Shown here: positions 12,925-22,529 of the stretch, one piece after another | Layout of the letters: each line of letters opens with the position of its first letter | Position numbering within the stretch: position 1 is the first letter of the stretch | Source: Solirubrobacteraceae bacterium | Lineage (GTDB): Bacteria > Actinomycetota > Thermoleophilia > Solirubrobacterales > Solirubrobacteraceae | Length of the DNA: 25,477 nt | Direction: 5' to 3' | Assembly: GCA_019683665.1 (NCBI GenBank) | Contig: JADGIB010000012.1 | Span: 1 to 25,477, forward strand | The notes under the pieces: generated by a model | Seen by the model: the letters and a program-made list of their open reading frames with translations, nothing else | What the model was told of the DNA's origin: nothing | Database searches by the model: none | Position numbers and translations under genes: made by a program

Positions 12925-13984
12925 AGCGTCGGAAGTCGGTGTCGGCGGTGAGGCGCTGCGCGAACGCGGCCAGCAGCCGGATCGCGGCCTCGACGTCCTC
13001 GAGCTCGCACATCTCGACCGGCGAGTGCATGTAGCGCAGGGGGATCGAGACGAGGCCGGTGGCGACGCCGCCGCGCGAGACGTGGATCGCGTCCGCGTCG
13101 GTGTGGGTACCGCGGCCGTAGTGCGACTCGACCGTGAACGGGATGCCCTCGTCGACCGCGGTCTCGTGCAGGAGCTCGAAGACGCGCGGGTGGACGATCG
13201 GCCCGCGGGCGATGACCGCGCCGCTGCCGAGCGGGTGCCGGCCCAGCTCGCGCACCGAGATCCCGGGCGCGTCGGTCGCGTGGGTCACGTCGACGGCGAT
13301 CGCGACCTGCGGCTCCAGCGAGTAGGCGGTCGTCGTGGCCCCGCCGAACGTCGTCTCCTCCTGGGCGACCGCGACGGCGGCGACGTCGGCCTCGGCGCCG
13401 CCGGCCTCGGCCACGCGCCGGGCCGCCTCGAGCGCGATGTAGCAGCCGAGGCGGTTGTCGAGCGAGCGCGAGACGAGCCGCCCGTTGGGCAGGTCGACCG
13501 GCTCGCCGGCGATGACGGCGACGTCGCCGATGCGCACGCGCCCGCGCGCCTCGTCGCCGTCCTTGGCCCCGATGTCGATGTGCAGGTCGGTCAGCTCCGG
13601 CGCCTTCTTGCGGTCGTCGGCCTTCAGCAGGTGGATCGGCTTCTTGCCGACGACGCCGGGGACGACGCCGTCGCGCGTGTGGACCTCGACGCGCTGGCCG
13701 ACGAGGATGATCGGGTCCCAGCCGCCGACGTTCGTGAACCAGAGCATCCCCTCGTCGTCGATGTGGGTGACGACGAGGCCGATCTCGTCGATGTGGCCGA
13801 CGATCGCGACGAGCGGCCCGGGCCCGGTGCCGCGGACGAGGGCGACGCTGGAGCCGATGACGTCCCCGCGCACGTCGGCGGCGAACCCGCGCGCCGCCTC
13901 GCGCCAGACCTCGGCGGCCGGGCGCTCGTAGCCCGACGGCCCGGCCGTCGTCAGCAGGTCACGGAGGAGCGCAGGAGTCGACAT
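12923..13984 (-). CDS. M42-family metallo-aminopeptidase
   Basis: The 353-residue protein contains the M42 (glutamyl aminopeptidase / tetrahedral aminopeptidase) metal and catalytic set: His64 and Asp66 (VGHIDEIGLVV), Asp176 (RSLDNRLGCY), Glu209-Glu210 (AVAQEETTFGGA), Asp232 (AVDVTHATD) and His320 (LRYMHSPVEM). An inserted beta dimerisation domain lies between about 70 and 165. Known members are large cytoplasmic oligomers that trim peptides from the N-terminus, with two metal ions. The ATG at 13984 was preferred over a GTG at 14011 because a TAGTCT hexamer lies 8 nt upstream of it. Family members also start near MSTPALLRDL. It leads an operon with the HAD phosphatase. Confidence 0.93.
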   Translation of the reverse strand: MSTPALLRDLLTTAGPSGYERPAAEVWREAARGFAADVRGDVIGSSVALVRGTGPGPLVAIVGHIDEIGLVVTHIDDEGMLWFTNVGGWDPIILVGQRVEVHTRDGVVPGVVGKKPIHLLKADDRKKAPELTDLHIDIGAKDGDEARGRVRIGDVAVIAGEPVDLPNGRLVSRSLDNRLGCYIALEAARRVAEAGGAEADVAAVAVAQEETTFGGATTTAYSLEPQVAIAVDVTHATDAPGISVRELGRHPLGSGAVIARGPIVHPRVFELLHETAVDEGIPFTVESHYGRGTHTDADAIHVSRGGVATGLVSIPLRYMHSPVEMCELEDVEAAIRLLAAFAQRLTADTDFRR

Positions 13985-13992
13985 GCGGTCGA

Positions 13993-13998
13993 AGACTA
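13993..13998 (-). promoter_or_regulatory. -10-like TAGTCT for the M42 peptidase operon
   Basis: On the minus strand TAGTCT ends 8 nt before ATG 13984. It supports this start over the GTG at 14011, which would lie upstream of the expected transcript start. Confidence 0.5.
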
Positions 13999-14015
13999 GT
14001 TCCCGGCTCACCCGG

Positions 14016-14021
14016 TATGGT
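14016..14021 (+). promoter_or_regulatory. -10-like TATGGT for the permease gene
   Basis: TATGGT ends 16 nt before the ATG at 14038. An alternative in-frame ATG (14017) lies inside this hexamer and would be excluded from a transcript starting 6-9 nt downstream of it. A short leader is predicted. Confidence 0.4.
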
Positions 14022-14037
14022 CGCGCCCGCTCTCATC

Positions 14038-15294
14038 ATGACTCTCGCGATCGCGATCTTCGCCGGCGCCCTCGCCGTCATCGCCACCGAGCGCGTGGAC
14101 CGCACGAAGGTGGCGATGGTCGGGGCCGCCCTGCTGCTCGTCACCCAGACGATCGACCAGGAGGTCGCCATCGAGGCGATCGACTGGAACACGCTCGGCC
14201 TCCTGGCCGGGATGATGCTCATCGTCCGGCTGACCGAGACGACCGGCGTCTACACGTACCTGGCCATCCGGGCCGCGCAGCTCTCGGGCGGGCGGCCGCT
14301 GCTCGTCGTGATCGCGCTCGCGCTCGCGACCGGGGTGCTGTCGGCGTTCCTGGACAACCTCACGACGGTCCTGCTGATGGTGCCGATCACGTTCCTGCTC
14401 GCCGACGCGCTCGACGTCGACCCGATCCCGCTCATCGTCATCGAGGTCATGGCGTCGAACATCGGCGGCACGGCGACGCTCATCGGCGACCCGCCGAACA
14501 TCCTCATCGCCGGCGCCACCGACCTGACGTTCGGGCAGTTCATCGGCAACCTCGCGCCGATCGCGCTCGTCGTGCTCCTGCTCGTCACCGGCCTGCTCTA
14601 CCTCGGCTACCGCCGGCGCCTGCAGGTCGCGCCCGAGGCCCACGAGCGGGTCCTCGAGCTCGACGCCCGTCGCTCGATCGAGGACCCCGACGAGGCGCGC
14701 CGCACGATCCCGGTGCTCCTGCTGACGATCGTCGCCTTCTTCCTCCACAAGCCGCTGCACCTCGAGCCGGCGACGGTCGCGCTCGTCGGCGCGACGCTCA
14801 TGCTCGTCGTCAGCCGCCAGCCGCTGAGCGGGGCGCTGGCCGGGATCGAGTGGCCGACGCTCTTCTTCTTCCTGTCGCTGTTCGTCATGGTCGGCGCGCT
14901 CGAGCACACCGGCTTCATGGCCGACGTCGCCGACGCGGTGGCCGACGTCACCGGCGGCGACCGCACCGCCGAGCTGATCGGGATCCTGTGGACGGCGGGC
15001 ATCGCCTCCGGCGTCGTCGACAACATCCCGTTCACGGCGGCGATGATCCCCGTCGTCGAGCAGCTCACGCTGGACAACGCGGGCGACACCGCGTATTGGT
15101 GGGCGCTGGCGATGGGCGCGTGCTTCGGCGGCAACCTGCTCCTGATCTCGGCCGCGGCCAACGTGGCGGCGGCCGGGCTGGCCGAGCGCGCCGGGCGGCC
15201 GATCGGGTTCGTGCCGTTCCTGAAGGCGGGCGTCCCGGTCGTGCTCGTCTCCCTGCTGCTGTCGACCGCCTACCTGGGGGTGCGCTACCTGTGA
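14038..15294 (+). CDS. ArsB/NhaD-type ion-transporter superfamily permease
   Basis: The 418-residue integral membrane protein has about 10-12 hydrophobic segments in two related halves. Each half has the hairpin signature of the IT superfamily: FLDNLTTVLLMVPITFLLAD and NIGGTATLIGDPPNILI in the first, and VVDNIPFTAAMIPVV and GACFGGNLLLISAAANV in the second. These DN-T/P and GG-x-GDPPN motifs are shared by NhaD Na+/H+ antiporters, ArsB arsenite permeases and related anion transporters. The sequence does not fix the ion. No arsenic genes are nearby, so I would not call it ArsB. The stop overlaps the GTG of a CBS-pair protein as GTGA, a hint that this is its regulatory subunit. It is divergent from the M42 operon. 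Confidence 0.9.
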   Translation: MTLAIAIFAGALAVIATERVDRTKVAMVGAALLLVTQTIDQEVAIEAIDWNTLGLLAGMMLIVRLTETTGVYTYLAIRAAQLSGGRPLLVVIALALATGVLSAFLDNLTTVLLMVPITFLLADALDVDPIPLIVIEVMASNIGGTATLIGDPPNILIAGATDLTFGQFIGNLAPIALVVLLLVTGLLYLGYRRRLQVAPEAHERVLELDARRSIEDPDEARRTIPVLLLTIVAFFLHKPLHLEPATVALVGATLMLVVSRQPLSGALAGIEWPTLFFFLSLFVMVGALEHTGFMADVADAVADVTGGDRTAELIGILWTAGIASGVVDNIPFTAAMIPVVEQLTLDNAGDTAYWWALAMGACFGGNLLLISAAANVAAAGLAERAGRPIGFVPFLKAGVPVVLVSLLLSTAYLGVRYL

Positions 15295-15755
15295 GCGGCC
15301 AGTCCGTCGGCGCGCCGCTGCTGCGCGAGGTCCCCGTTCTGTCGGGGGACGACACCGTCCGCACCGCGGTGCGGGCGCTGCTGGACGCCGGGGTGACCGC
15401 GCTGCCGGTCGCCGACGACGACGGGCGCTTCGCCGGGATCTTCGGCGAGCGCGAGTTCGTCACCGCGATCTTCCCCGGCTACCTGCGCGAGCTGCACGGC
15501 GCGCACTTCATCCGCCGGTCGCTCGACGACGAGCTCCTGCGCCGCCGCGGGTGCCTCGACGAGCCGGTGGCCCGGCACACGTTCACCGAGCACGTCGACG
15601 TCGGAGCGGACTTCTCCGACGCCGAGCTGGCCGAGATCTACCTCCATCACCGGGTCTCGGTGATCCCGGTCCTGAACGAGGACCGCCGGGTGAAGGGGAT
15701 CATCACCCGGCGGGACTTCTTCCGCGCGCTCGCCGAGCGCGCGCTCGAGGGCTGA
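15291..15755 (+). CDS. Stand-alone CBS-domain-pair protein
   Basis: The 154-residue soluble protein contains two CBS domains. The first is about residues 8-60 (VPVLSGDDTVRTAVRALLDAGVTALPVADDDGRFAGIFGEREFV). The second is about 90-150 (DVGADFSDAELAEIYLHHRVSVIPVLNEDRRVKGIITRRDFF). The linker FPGYLRELHGAHFIRRSLDDELLRR is longer than usual. Bateman modules bind adenosine nucleotides or related ligands and regulate enzymes or channels. The GTG start overlaps the permease stop as GTGA, so its synthesis is coupled to the transporter and it probably gates it. That role is inference from context. The 3' end lies 2 nt from the convergent membrane-protein gene. Confidence 0.88.
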   Translation: MSGQSVGAPLLREVPVLSGDDTVRTAVRALLDAGVTALPVADDDGRFAGIFGEREFVTAIFPGYLRELHGAHFIRRSLDDELLRRRGCLDEPVARHTFTEHVDVGADFSDAELAEIYLHHRVSVIPVLNEDRRVKGIITRRDFFRALAERALEG

Positions 15756-15757
15756 GG

Positions 15758-16324
15758 TCAGTCGCCCGAGGCGGCGGCCGGCTTGACGGCGACCGGCTTC
15801 TCGGCCTCCTCGCGGCGGCCGGTCAGGACCGCGGCGAGCGGCAGGGCGAACAGGATGGCGCCCAGGACGATCAGGACCCAGCCAGCGACGGTGGCGACCG
15901 TGCCGACGACGCTCCAGCCCCAGGCGTTCAGCAGCAGGCCCTTCAGGGTCTCGCCCATGAACAGGGTCTGGCGCTGCTGGGCCAGCTCCTGGTTGTCGGG
16001 GTTGGCCATGTACTCGGCGCTGACCTCGGAGTAGGTCTTGCCGTCGGCCACCTCGCTCAGGTGGAGGCCGATGTAGTCCTCGGCGAAGGCCTTGGCCTTC
16101 TCGCCGGTGTCGACCTTCTGGCCGGCGTACTGGCTGAGGTTCTCAGGAAGACCCTCCTCCGTGCTGGCGGGGAACGTGATGTTCTGCGGGGCGAGCTGGT
16201 CGTGGACGACCTGGTCGGCGTAGTTGCCGCCGATGACGGCGCCGATGCCCGCGATGACGAGGCCGACGGCCAGCCCCATCGCGACCGGGCGGGCCGAGGT
16301 GATCTTCGAAAGCAGCGTTCTCAT
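15758..16324 (-). CDS. Unknown membrane protein with extracytoplasmic loop
   Basis: The 188-residue protein begins MRTLLSKITSARP and has two hydrophobic segments, about residues 14-33 and 137-167. Between them is a polar, Asn/Gln/Glu-rich loop of about 100 residues (YADQVVHDQLAPQ, YAGQKVDTGEKAKAFAEDYIGLHLSEVADGKTYSE). By the positive-inside rule the loop faces out, with both ends in the cytoplasm (RREEAEKPV at the C-terminal side). I do not recognise the family. The ATG at 16324 has GGAGG 9 nt upstream, so it is ribosome-binding-site led. The gene follows a cluster of hairpins after acnA and is probably a separate transcription unit. Confidence 0.75.
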   Translation of the reverse strand: MRTLLSKITSARPVAMGLAVGLVIAGIGAVIGGNYADQVVHDQLAPQNITFPASTEEGLPENLSQYAGQKVDTGEKAKAFAEDYIGLHLSEVADGKTYSEVSAEYMANPDNQELAQQRQTLFMGETLKGLLLNAWGWSVVGTVATVAGWVLIVLGAILFALPLAAVLTGRREEAEKPVAVKPAAASGD

Positions 16325-16390
16325 GGCATGAAGCCTCCCGCTGCGAGGGCCCGCGCGGATCGGTGCGGCGCCGTAGACCCGCTGCGGGAA

Positions 16391-16412
16391 GCTACGCACC
16401 GCGGCGCGTAGC
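16391..16412 (-). terminator. Hairpin 4 of the acnA downstream cluster
   Basis: Exact 7-nt arms at 16391-16397 and 16406-16412 flank an 8-nt loop, the weakest of four stem-loops downstream of acnA. It may instead belong to the leader of the unknown membrane protein. Confidence 0.35.
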
Positions 16413-16417
16413 CGCCC

Positions 16418-16439
16418 CGTGGGGTCGCGGGACCCCACG
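16418..16439 (-). terminator. Hairpin 3 of the acnA downstream cluster
   Basis: Perfect 9-nt arms at 16418-16426 and 16431-16439 surround a tetraloop. It is the third structure in series beyond the acnA stop. There is no U-tract. Confidence 0.5.
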
Positions 16440-16450
16440 AGGCGAGCGGC

Positions 16451-16478
16451 GCGGGTCTCGCCCCTGGGCGAGACCCGC
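16451..16478 (-). terminator. Strong hairpin 2 downstream of acnA
   Basis: Arms 16451-16463 and 16466-16478 are perfect 13-nt inverted repeats, in practice a 12-bp stem with a 4-nt loop. It is the strongest hairpin in the window and the likely main terminator or mRNA 3'-end stabiliser for acnA. Confidence 0.7.
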
Positions 16479-16486
16479 CGGGCGAC

Positions 16487-16502
16487 CCGGCCCCTGGGCC
16501 GG
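16487..16502 (-). terminator. Hairpin 1 immediately after the acnA stop
   Basis: Exact 7-nt arms at 16487-16493 and 16496-16502 share the CCCCTGGG core of the next hairpin, and begin 2 nt after the stop codon. It could act together with the neighbouring stem-loops. Confidence 0.5.
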
Positions 16503-16504
16503 CG

Positions 16505-19222
<2,718 letters not shown>

Positions 19223-19294
19223 GGTTTCTCAAGCTCCTGGTTCCAGGGTCGGCCCACAGTGTCCCACGCCGCCGGGCCGCGGGCGTCGGAGCGC

Positions 19295-19735
19295 TCAGCG
19301 GGCGCGCTCGCCGCCGGACGGGCGCCGGCGGCGGTCGACCTCGAACCAGACGCGGTTGCCGTCCGCCTCGCGCACGACGCCCCAGCGGGTCGCGAGCTTG
19401 TCGACGAGGCGCAGGCCGAAGCCGTTGACCGTGTGGCGGATCTCGGGGTCGAAGGCGGGGCCGTGGTCGATGACGTCGACGCGGGCGTAGCCCTCGGCCA
19501 GCGTCGCCTCGACGCGCACGCCGCCGCGGGCGGCGTGGCGGACGCTGTTCGTCACGAGCTCGGCGACGAGCAGGGACACCGTGTGGTCGAGGTCGGGGTC
19601 CAGCCCGCCGGCGGCCAGCGCGCGACGGGCGCGGCGGGCGGACTCGGGCACCAGGGGCAGGTCGACTGCGACGGTCTTGGGCTTCGGCGTGGCCAGAGGG
19701 ATCCCCTCCGGGCTTCCCATCGGTGTCCAATCCAT
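19295..19735 (-). CDS. RsbW-like anti-sigma-type ATP-binding protein
   Basis: The 146-residue protein is a GHKL-fold ATPase of the HATPase_c_2 type. It has the N-box LLVAELVTNSVRHA (Glu59, Asn63), G1 box DVIDHGPAFDP (Asp90, Gly92) and G2-like NGFGLRLVDKLATRWG (104-119). It lacks histidine kinase dimerisation and receiver modules. Such proteins act as serine kinases and anti-sigma factors for SigB/SigF-type sigma factors in partner switching, or are orphan actinobacterial ATPases. No anti-anti-sigma gene is adjacent, but a SigB/F-like sigma gene lies about 3 kb away (22530-23291). ATG 19735 is used; a second in-frame ATG at 19720 is equally possible. No clear promoter or Shine-Dalgarno is seen. 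Confidence 0.83.
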   Translation of the reverse strand: MDWTPMGSPEGIPLATPKPKTVAVDLPLVPESARRARRALAAGGLDPDLDHTVSLLVAELVTNSVRHAARGGVRVEATLAEGYARVDVIDHGPAFDPEIRHTVNGFGLRLVDKLATRWGVVREADGNRVWFEVDRRRRPSGGERAR

Positions 19736-19808
19736 GCGTCCAGGGCTCAGGATGACGTACCGGGACGCCCGCCCCGCCCGGTGGCGAGCGGAGATGCGCC
19801 AACCGCCG

Positions 19809-21050
19809 TCAGCGGATGTGCATCCCGGAGATCGCTCGGGCGATGACGAGCCGCTGGATCTCCGACGTGCCCTCGAAGATCGTGTAGATCTTGGCGTCGC
19901 GGTGGAAGCGCTCCACCGGGAACTCGCGCGTGTAGCCGTTGCCGCCGAGGATCTGGATCGCGCGCTCGGTCGCCCACACCGCGACCTCGCCGGCCTTCAG
20001 CTTCGACATCGAGCCCTCGGCGTTCTCGAACGGCCTGCCGGTGCGCCCCATCCACGACGCGCGCCAGACGAGCATCCGCGCCGCGTCGATCTCGGTCTTC
20101 ATGTCGGCGAGCGTGAACGCGATCGCCTGGTTGTCGATGATCGGGCGCCCGAACTGGACGCGCTCCTTCGCGTACTCGAGCGCGAACTCGTAGGCGGCGC
20201 GGGCGATCCCGAGCGCCTGGGCGCCGACGGTCGGCCGGGTCGCCTCGAACGTCTGCAGGGCGGCCTGGCTGCGGGAGCGCCTGCCCTCGCGCACGCGGGC
20301 CAGGCGCTCGTCGAGGCGCTCCTTGCCGCCGAGGACCTGGTCGGCGGGGATGCGGCAGTCGTCGAGGTGGACGTCGGCGGTGTGCGAGGCGCGCAGTCCG
20401 TGCTTGCGGACCTTCGCGCCCTGCTCGATGCCCTTCGTCTCCTCCTTGGAGATGACGAACGCGGCGTGGCCGCGGGCGCCGAGCTCGCGGTCGACGGAGG
20501 CGATGACGACGTGGACGTCGGCGATCCCGCCGTTCGTCGCCCACGCCTTCTGGCCGTTGAGGACCCACTCGCTCGTCCGCTCGTCGAATCGCGCGGTCGT
20601 GCGGATGGCCGAGACGTCGGAGCCGGCGTCGGGCTCCGACGCGCAGAACGCGGCGACCTTCGGCTCGTCGGCGGTGCCGAAGCAGCGCGGGATCCACTCG
20701 GCGATCTGCTCGGGCGTGCCCTGGCCGAAGATCGCGGCGACCGGGAGCGCGGTGCCGAGGATGGCCAGGCCGATGCCGGCGTCGCCCCAGAACAGCTCCT
20801 CGTTGACGATCGGCAGGGTCAGGCCGGTCTCGTCGGCGAAGAACGAGGCGAGCCCCTCGTAGCTGTAGAGGCCGATCCTCGCCGCCTCCTGGATGATCGG
20901 CCAGGGGGTCTCCTCGCGCTCGTCCCACTCGGCGGCGGCGGGCCGCACGACGCTCTCGGCGAAGCCGTGGACCCAGTCCCGGAGCTCGCGCTGGTCGTCG
21001 GTGAGCTCGAGGGAGAAGCCGGTCTGCGTCGCGTCGTCGGTGGCCGCCAT
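19809..21050 (-). CDS. Acyl-CoA dehydrogenase
   Basis: The 413-residue flavoenzyme oxidises an acyl-CoA to the enoyl-CoA in beta-oxidation or branched-chain amino acid catabolism, passing electrons to ETF. It has the ACAD N-terminal helical domain (LTDDQRELRDWVHGFAESVVRPAAAEWD), the FAD-contact strand AAFCASEPDAGSDVSAIRTTAR and WVLNGQKAWATNGGIADVHVVIA. Its C-terminal domain carries ERVQFGRPIIDNQAIAFTLADMKTEIDAAR, QILGGNGYTREFPVERFHRDAKIYTIFEGTSEIQR and catalytic Glu393. The chain-length specificity is not assignable. ATG 21050 was chosen over an earlier in-frame GTG because a TACACT hexamer ends 6 nt upstream. That hexamer lies in an inverted repeat shared with a divergent TetR gene, the probable repressor. 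Confidence 0.95.
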   Translation of the reverse strand: MAATDDATQTGFSLELTDDQRELRDWVHGFAESVVRPAAAEWDEREETPWPIIQEAARIGLYSYEGLASFFADETGLTLPIVNEELFWGDAGIGLAILGTALPVAAIFGQGTPEQIAEWIPRCFGTADEPKVAAFCASEPDAGSDVSAIRTTARFDERTSEWVLNGQKAWATNGGIADVHVVIASVDRELGARGHAAFVISKEETKGIEQGAKVRKHGLRASHTADVHLDDCRIPADQVLGGKERLDERLARVREGRRSRSQAALQTFEATRPTVGAQALGIARAAYEFALEYAKERVQFGRPIIDNQAIAFTLADMKTEIDAARMLVWRASWMGRTGRPFENAEGSMSKLKAGEVAVWATERAIQILGGNGYTREFPVERFHRDAKIYTIFEGTSEIQRLVIARAISGMHIR

Positions 21051-21054
21051 GGCC

Positions 21055-21079
21055 GGAGTGTAAACGACGGTTACACTCC
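21055..21079. promoter_or_regulatory. TetR operator with both divergent -10 elements in its arms
   Basis: GGAGTGTAA (21055-21063) and TTACACTCC (21071-21079) are exact 9-nt inverted repeats around 7 nt. Each arm includes TACACT read outward: plus strand 21072-21077, ending 8 nt before the TetR ATG, and minus strand 21062-21057, ending 6 nt before the dehydrogenase ATG. One bound repressor would cover both promoters. Confidence 0.85.
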
Positions 21080-21085
21080 TCGTCC

Positions 21086-21727
21086 ATGACGATGGCGGCA
21101 CGGCGCCGGCAGGAGCGGGAGATCGTCGACGCGGCGCGTGCGCTGTTCGACGAGCGCGGCGCCCAGGACGCCCCGGTCGAGGAGATCGCCCGGCTCGCCG
21201 GCATCAACAAGGCGCTCATCTACCGGCACTTCGCCTCCAAGGAGGAGCTGTTCGTCCTCACGGCGACGCGCTACCTCGACGAGCTCGCCGCGTCGCTGGC
21301 CGAGACCGACGCCGGCGCGCCGCCGCGCGAGCGGCTCGTCGCGTGCGCCGAGCGCTTCGCCGACTACGGCATCGCGCACCCCGCCTTCCTCGACTGCTGC
21401 CTGTCGCTCATGCGCCGGCCCGCGGGCGAGCTCGTCGACGTCGTCTCCGAGGGCGTCCTCCTGCGCCTCGGCCTGGCGATGTCGGAGTGCGTCGGCGTCC
21501 TCGTCGAGACGATCCGCGCCGGGGTGCGGCAGGGCGACTTCGCCGTCGAGGACCCGGAGCTGGCGGCCAACCTCCTGTGGGGCAAGGCGCTCGGCGCGCT
21601 GCAGCTCGCGCGCCTCGGCGTCGGGGTGGCCCGCGGCGAGGGCGGGCTGCCGCGCTTCTTCGCCGTGCCGGCCGAGGCGGTGCGGGCCGCGGTGGTGGCC
21701 GACGCGCTGGCCAGCGTCGGCGCCTAG
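21086..21727 (+). CDS. TetR-family regulator of the acyl-CoA dehydrogenase
   Basis: The 213-residue protein has a standard TetR N-terminus, with EIVDAARALFDERGAQDAPVEEIARLAGINKALIYRHFASKEELF at about residues 11-55. The helical ligand domain that follows (about 60-210) has no recognised subfamily. Its promoter and that of the divergent acyl-CoA dehydrogenase share one inverted repeat, so autoregulation and control of the dehydrogenase are likely, probably with an acyl-CoA or fatty acid inducer as in FadR-type TetR proteins. That ligand is inference. ATG 21086 follows TACACT by 8 nt; the in-frame ATG at 21092 is also possible. The stop shares CTAG with the convergent thiM stop. Confidence 0.92.
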   Translation: MTMAARRRQEREIVDAARALFDERGAQDAPVEEIARLAGINKALIYRHFASKEELFVLTATRYLDELAASLAETDAGAPPRERLVACAERFADYGIAHPAFLDCCLSLMRRPAGELVDVVSEGVLLRLGLAMSECVGVLVETIRAGVRQGDFAVEDPELAANLLWGKALGALQLARLGVGVARGEGGLPRFFAVPAEAVRAAVVADALASVGA

Positions 21728-22506
21728 GGTCGGCCCAGGAGCGCGAGCTCGTCGAGCAGCGCGACGGCGAAGCTGCCGGGGCCGCGGGCGCCCGCCGCCG
21801 CCCGCTCGCCGGCGGCCTTCATGACCGCCGAGGCGGCGACCGCGGCGTCGAGCGGGGTCGCGCTGACGGCCAGGAACGCGGCCATGAGCGCGCCCAGCGC
21901 GCAGCCGGCGCCGGTCACGCGCGTGAGCAGGACGTGGCCGCCGGGGACCTCGACGACGCGCTCGCCGTCGGTGATCCGGTCGACCGCGCCGCTGACGGCG
22001 ACGACCGCCCCGGTCTCGGCCGCCAGGCCGCGGGCCGCGTCGAGCGCGGCCTCGCTGCCGACGGTCGAGTCGACGCCCCGCCCGCCGCCGGCCGCCCCGG
22101 CGAGCGCGAGGATCTCCGAGCCGTTGCCGCGGACGACCGCCGGGCGCCGGGCGGCGAGCTCGCGCGCGAGGCCGGTGCGCAGCGGCAGCGCGCCGACGGC
22201 GACCGGGTCGAGCACCCAGGGCGTGCCCGCCTCGCCCGCGGCGGCGACGGCGGCGCGCATCGCGGCGGCGTCGGCGGCGGTGACCGTGCCGACGTTGACG
22301 AGCAGCGCGTCGGCGGCCTGGGCGAACGGGCCCGCCTCCTCGACGGCGGGCACCATCGCCGGCGCCGCGCCCGCGGCGAGCAGCACGTTCGCGGTGACGT
22401 TCGTCACCACGACGTTCGTCAGGCAGTGCGTGAGCGGCGCGCGCTCGCGCAGCGCCCGCAGGTCGGCGGCGACGGCGGGATCGGGCCAGGCGCGGGTGGT
22501 CGCCAT
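21724..22506 (-). CDS. thiM: Hydroxyethylthiazole kinase ThiM
   Basis: The 260-residue kinase salvages 4-methyl-5-(2-hydroxyethyl)thiazole for thiamine synthesis. ThiM features are present: LTHCLTNVVVTNVTANVLLAAGAAPAM (about 25-51), LLVNVGTVTA, VLDPVAVGALPLRT, VRGNGSEILALAG, AVSGAVDRITDG and GAGCALGALMAAFLAV, which retains the catalytic-loop Cys. The family normally forms a trimer. ATG 22506 lies 7 nt after TACGGT, within 24 nt of the sigma factor stop, so it is likely transcribed from its own leaderless promoter although also downstream of the sigma gene. No THI riboswitch or other thi gene is visible nearby. The end overlaps the convergent TetR gene by 4 nt. Confidence 0.95.
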   Translation of the reverse strand: MATTRAWPDPAVAADLRALRERAPLTHCLTNVVVTNVTANVLLAAGAAPAMVPAVEEAGPFAQAADALLVNVGTVTAADAAAMRAAVAAAGEAGTPWVLDPVAVGALPLRTGLARELAARRPAVVRGNGSEILALAGAAGGGRGVDSTVGSEAALDAARGLAAETGAVVAVSGAVDRITDGERVVEVPGGHVLLTRVTGAGCALGALMAAFLAVSATPLDAAVAASAVMKAAGERAAAGARGPGSFAVALLDELALLGRP

Positions 22507-22513
22507 GACCGCC

Positions 22514-22519
22514 ACCGTA
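22514..22519 (-). promoter_or_regulatory. -10-like TACGGT for thiM
   Basis: On the minus strand TACGGT ends 7 nt before ATG 22506, inside the 23-nt gap after the sigma factor gene. It leaves no room for a riboswitch leader. Confidence 0.5.
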
Positions 22520-22529
22520 GCGGCGGCGG

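Noticed and set aside
14038..15294. Arsenical pump ArsB
   Set aside because: The motifs are shared by the whole ion-transporter superfamily and there is no ArsR, ArsC or ArsA nearby. A generic permease call is safer.
22507..22529. Possible TPP riboswitch before thiM
   Set aside because: The gap to the sigma factor stop is only 23 nt and holds a -10-like hexamer, with no room or conserved bases for a THI element.
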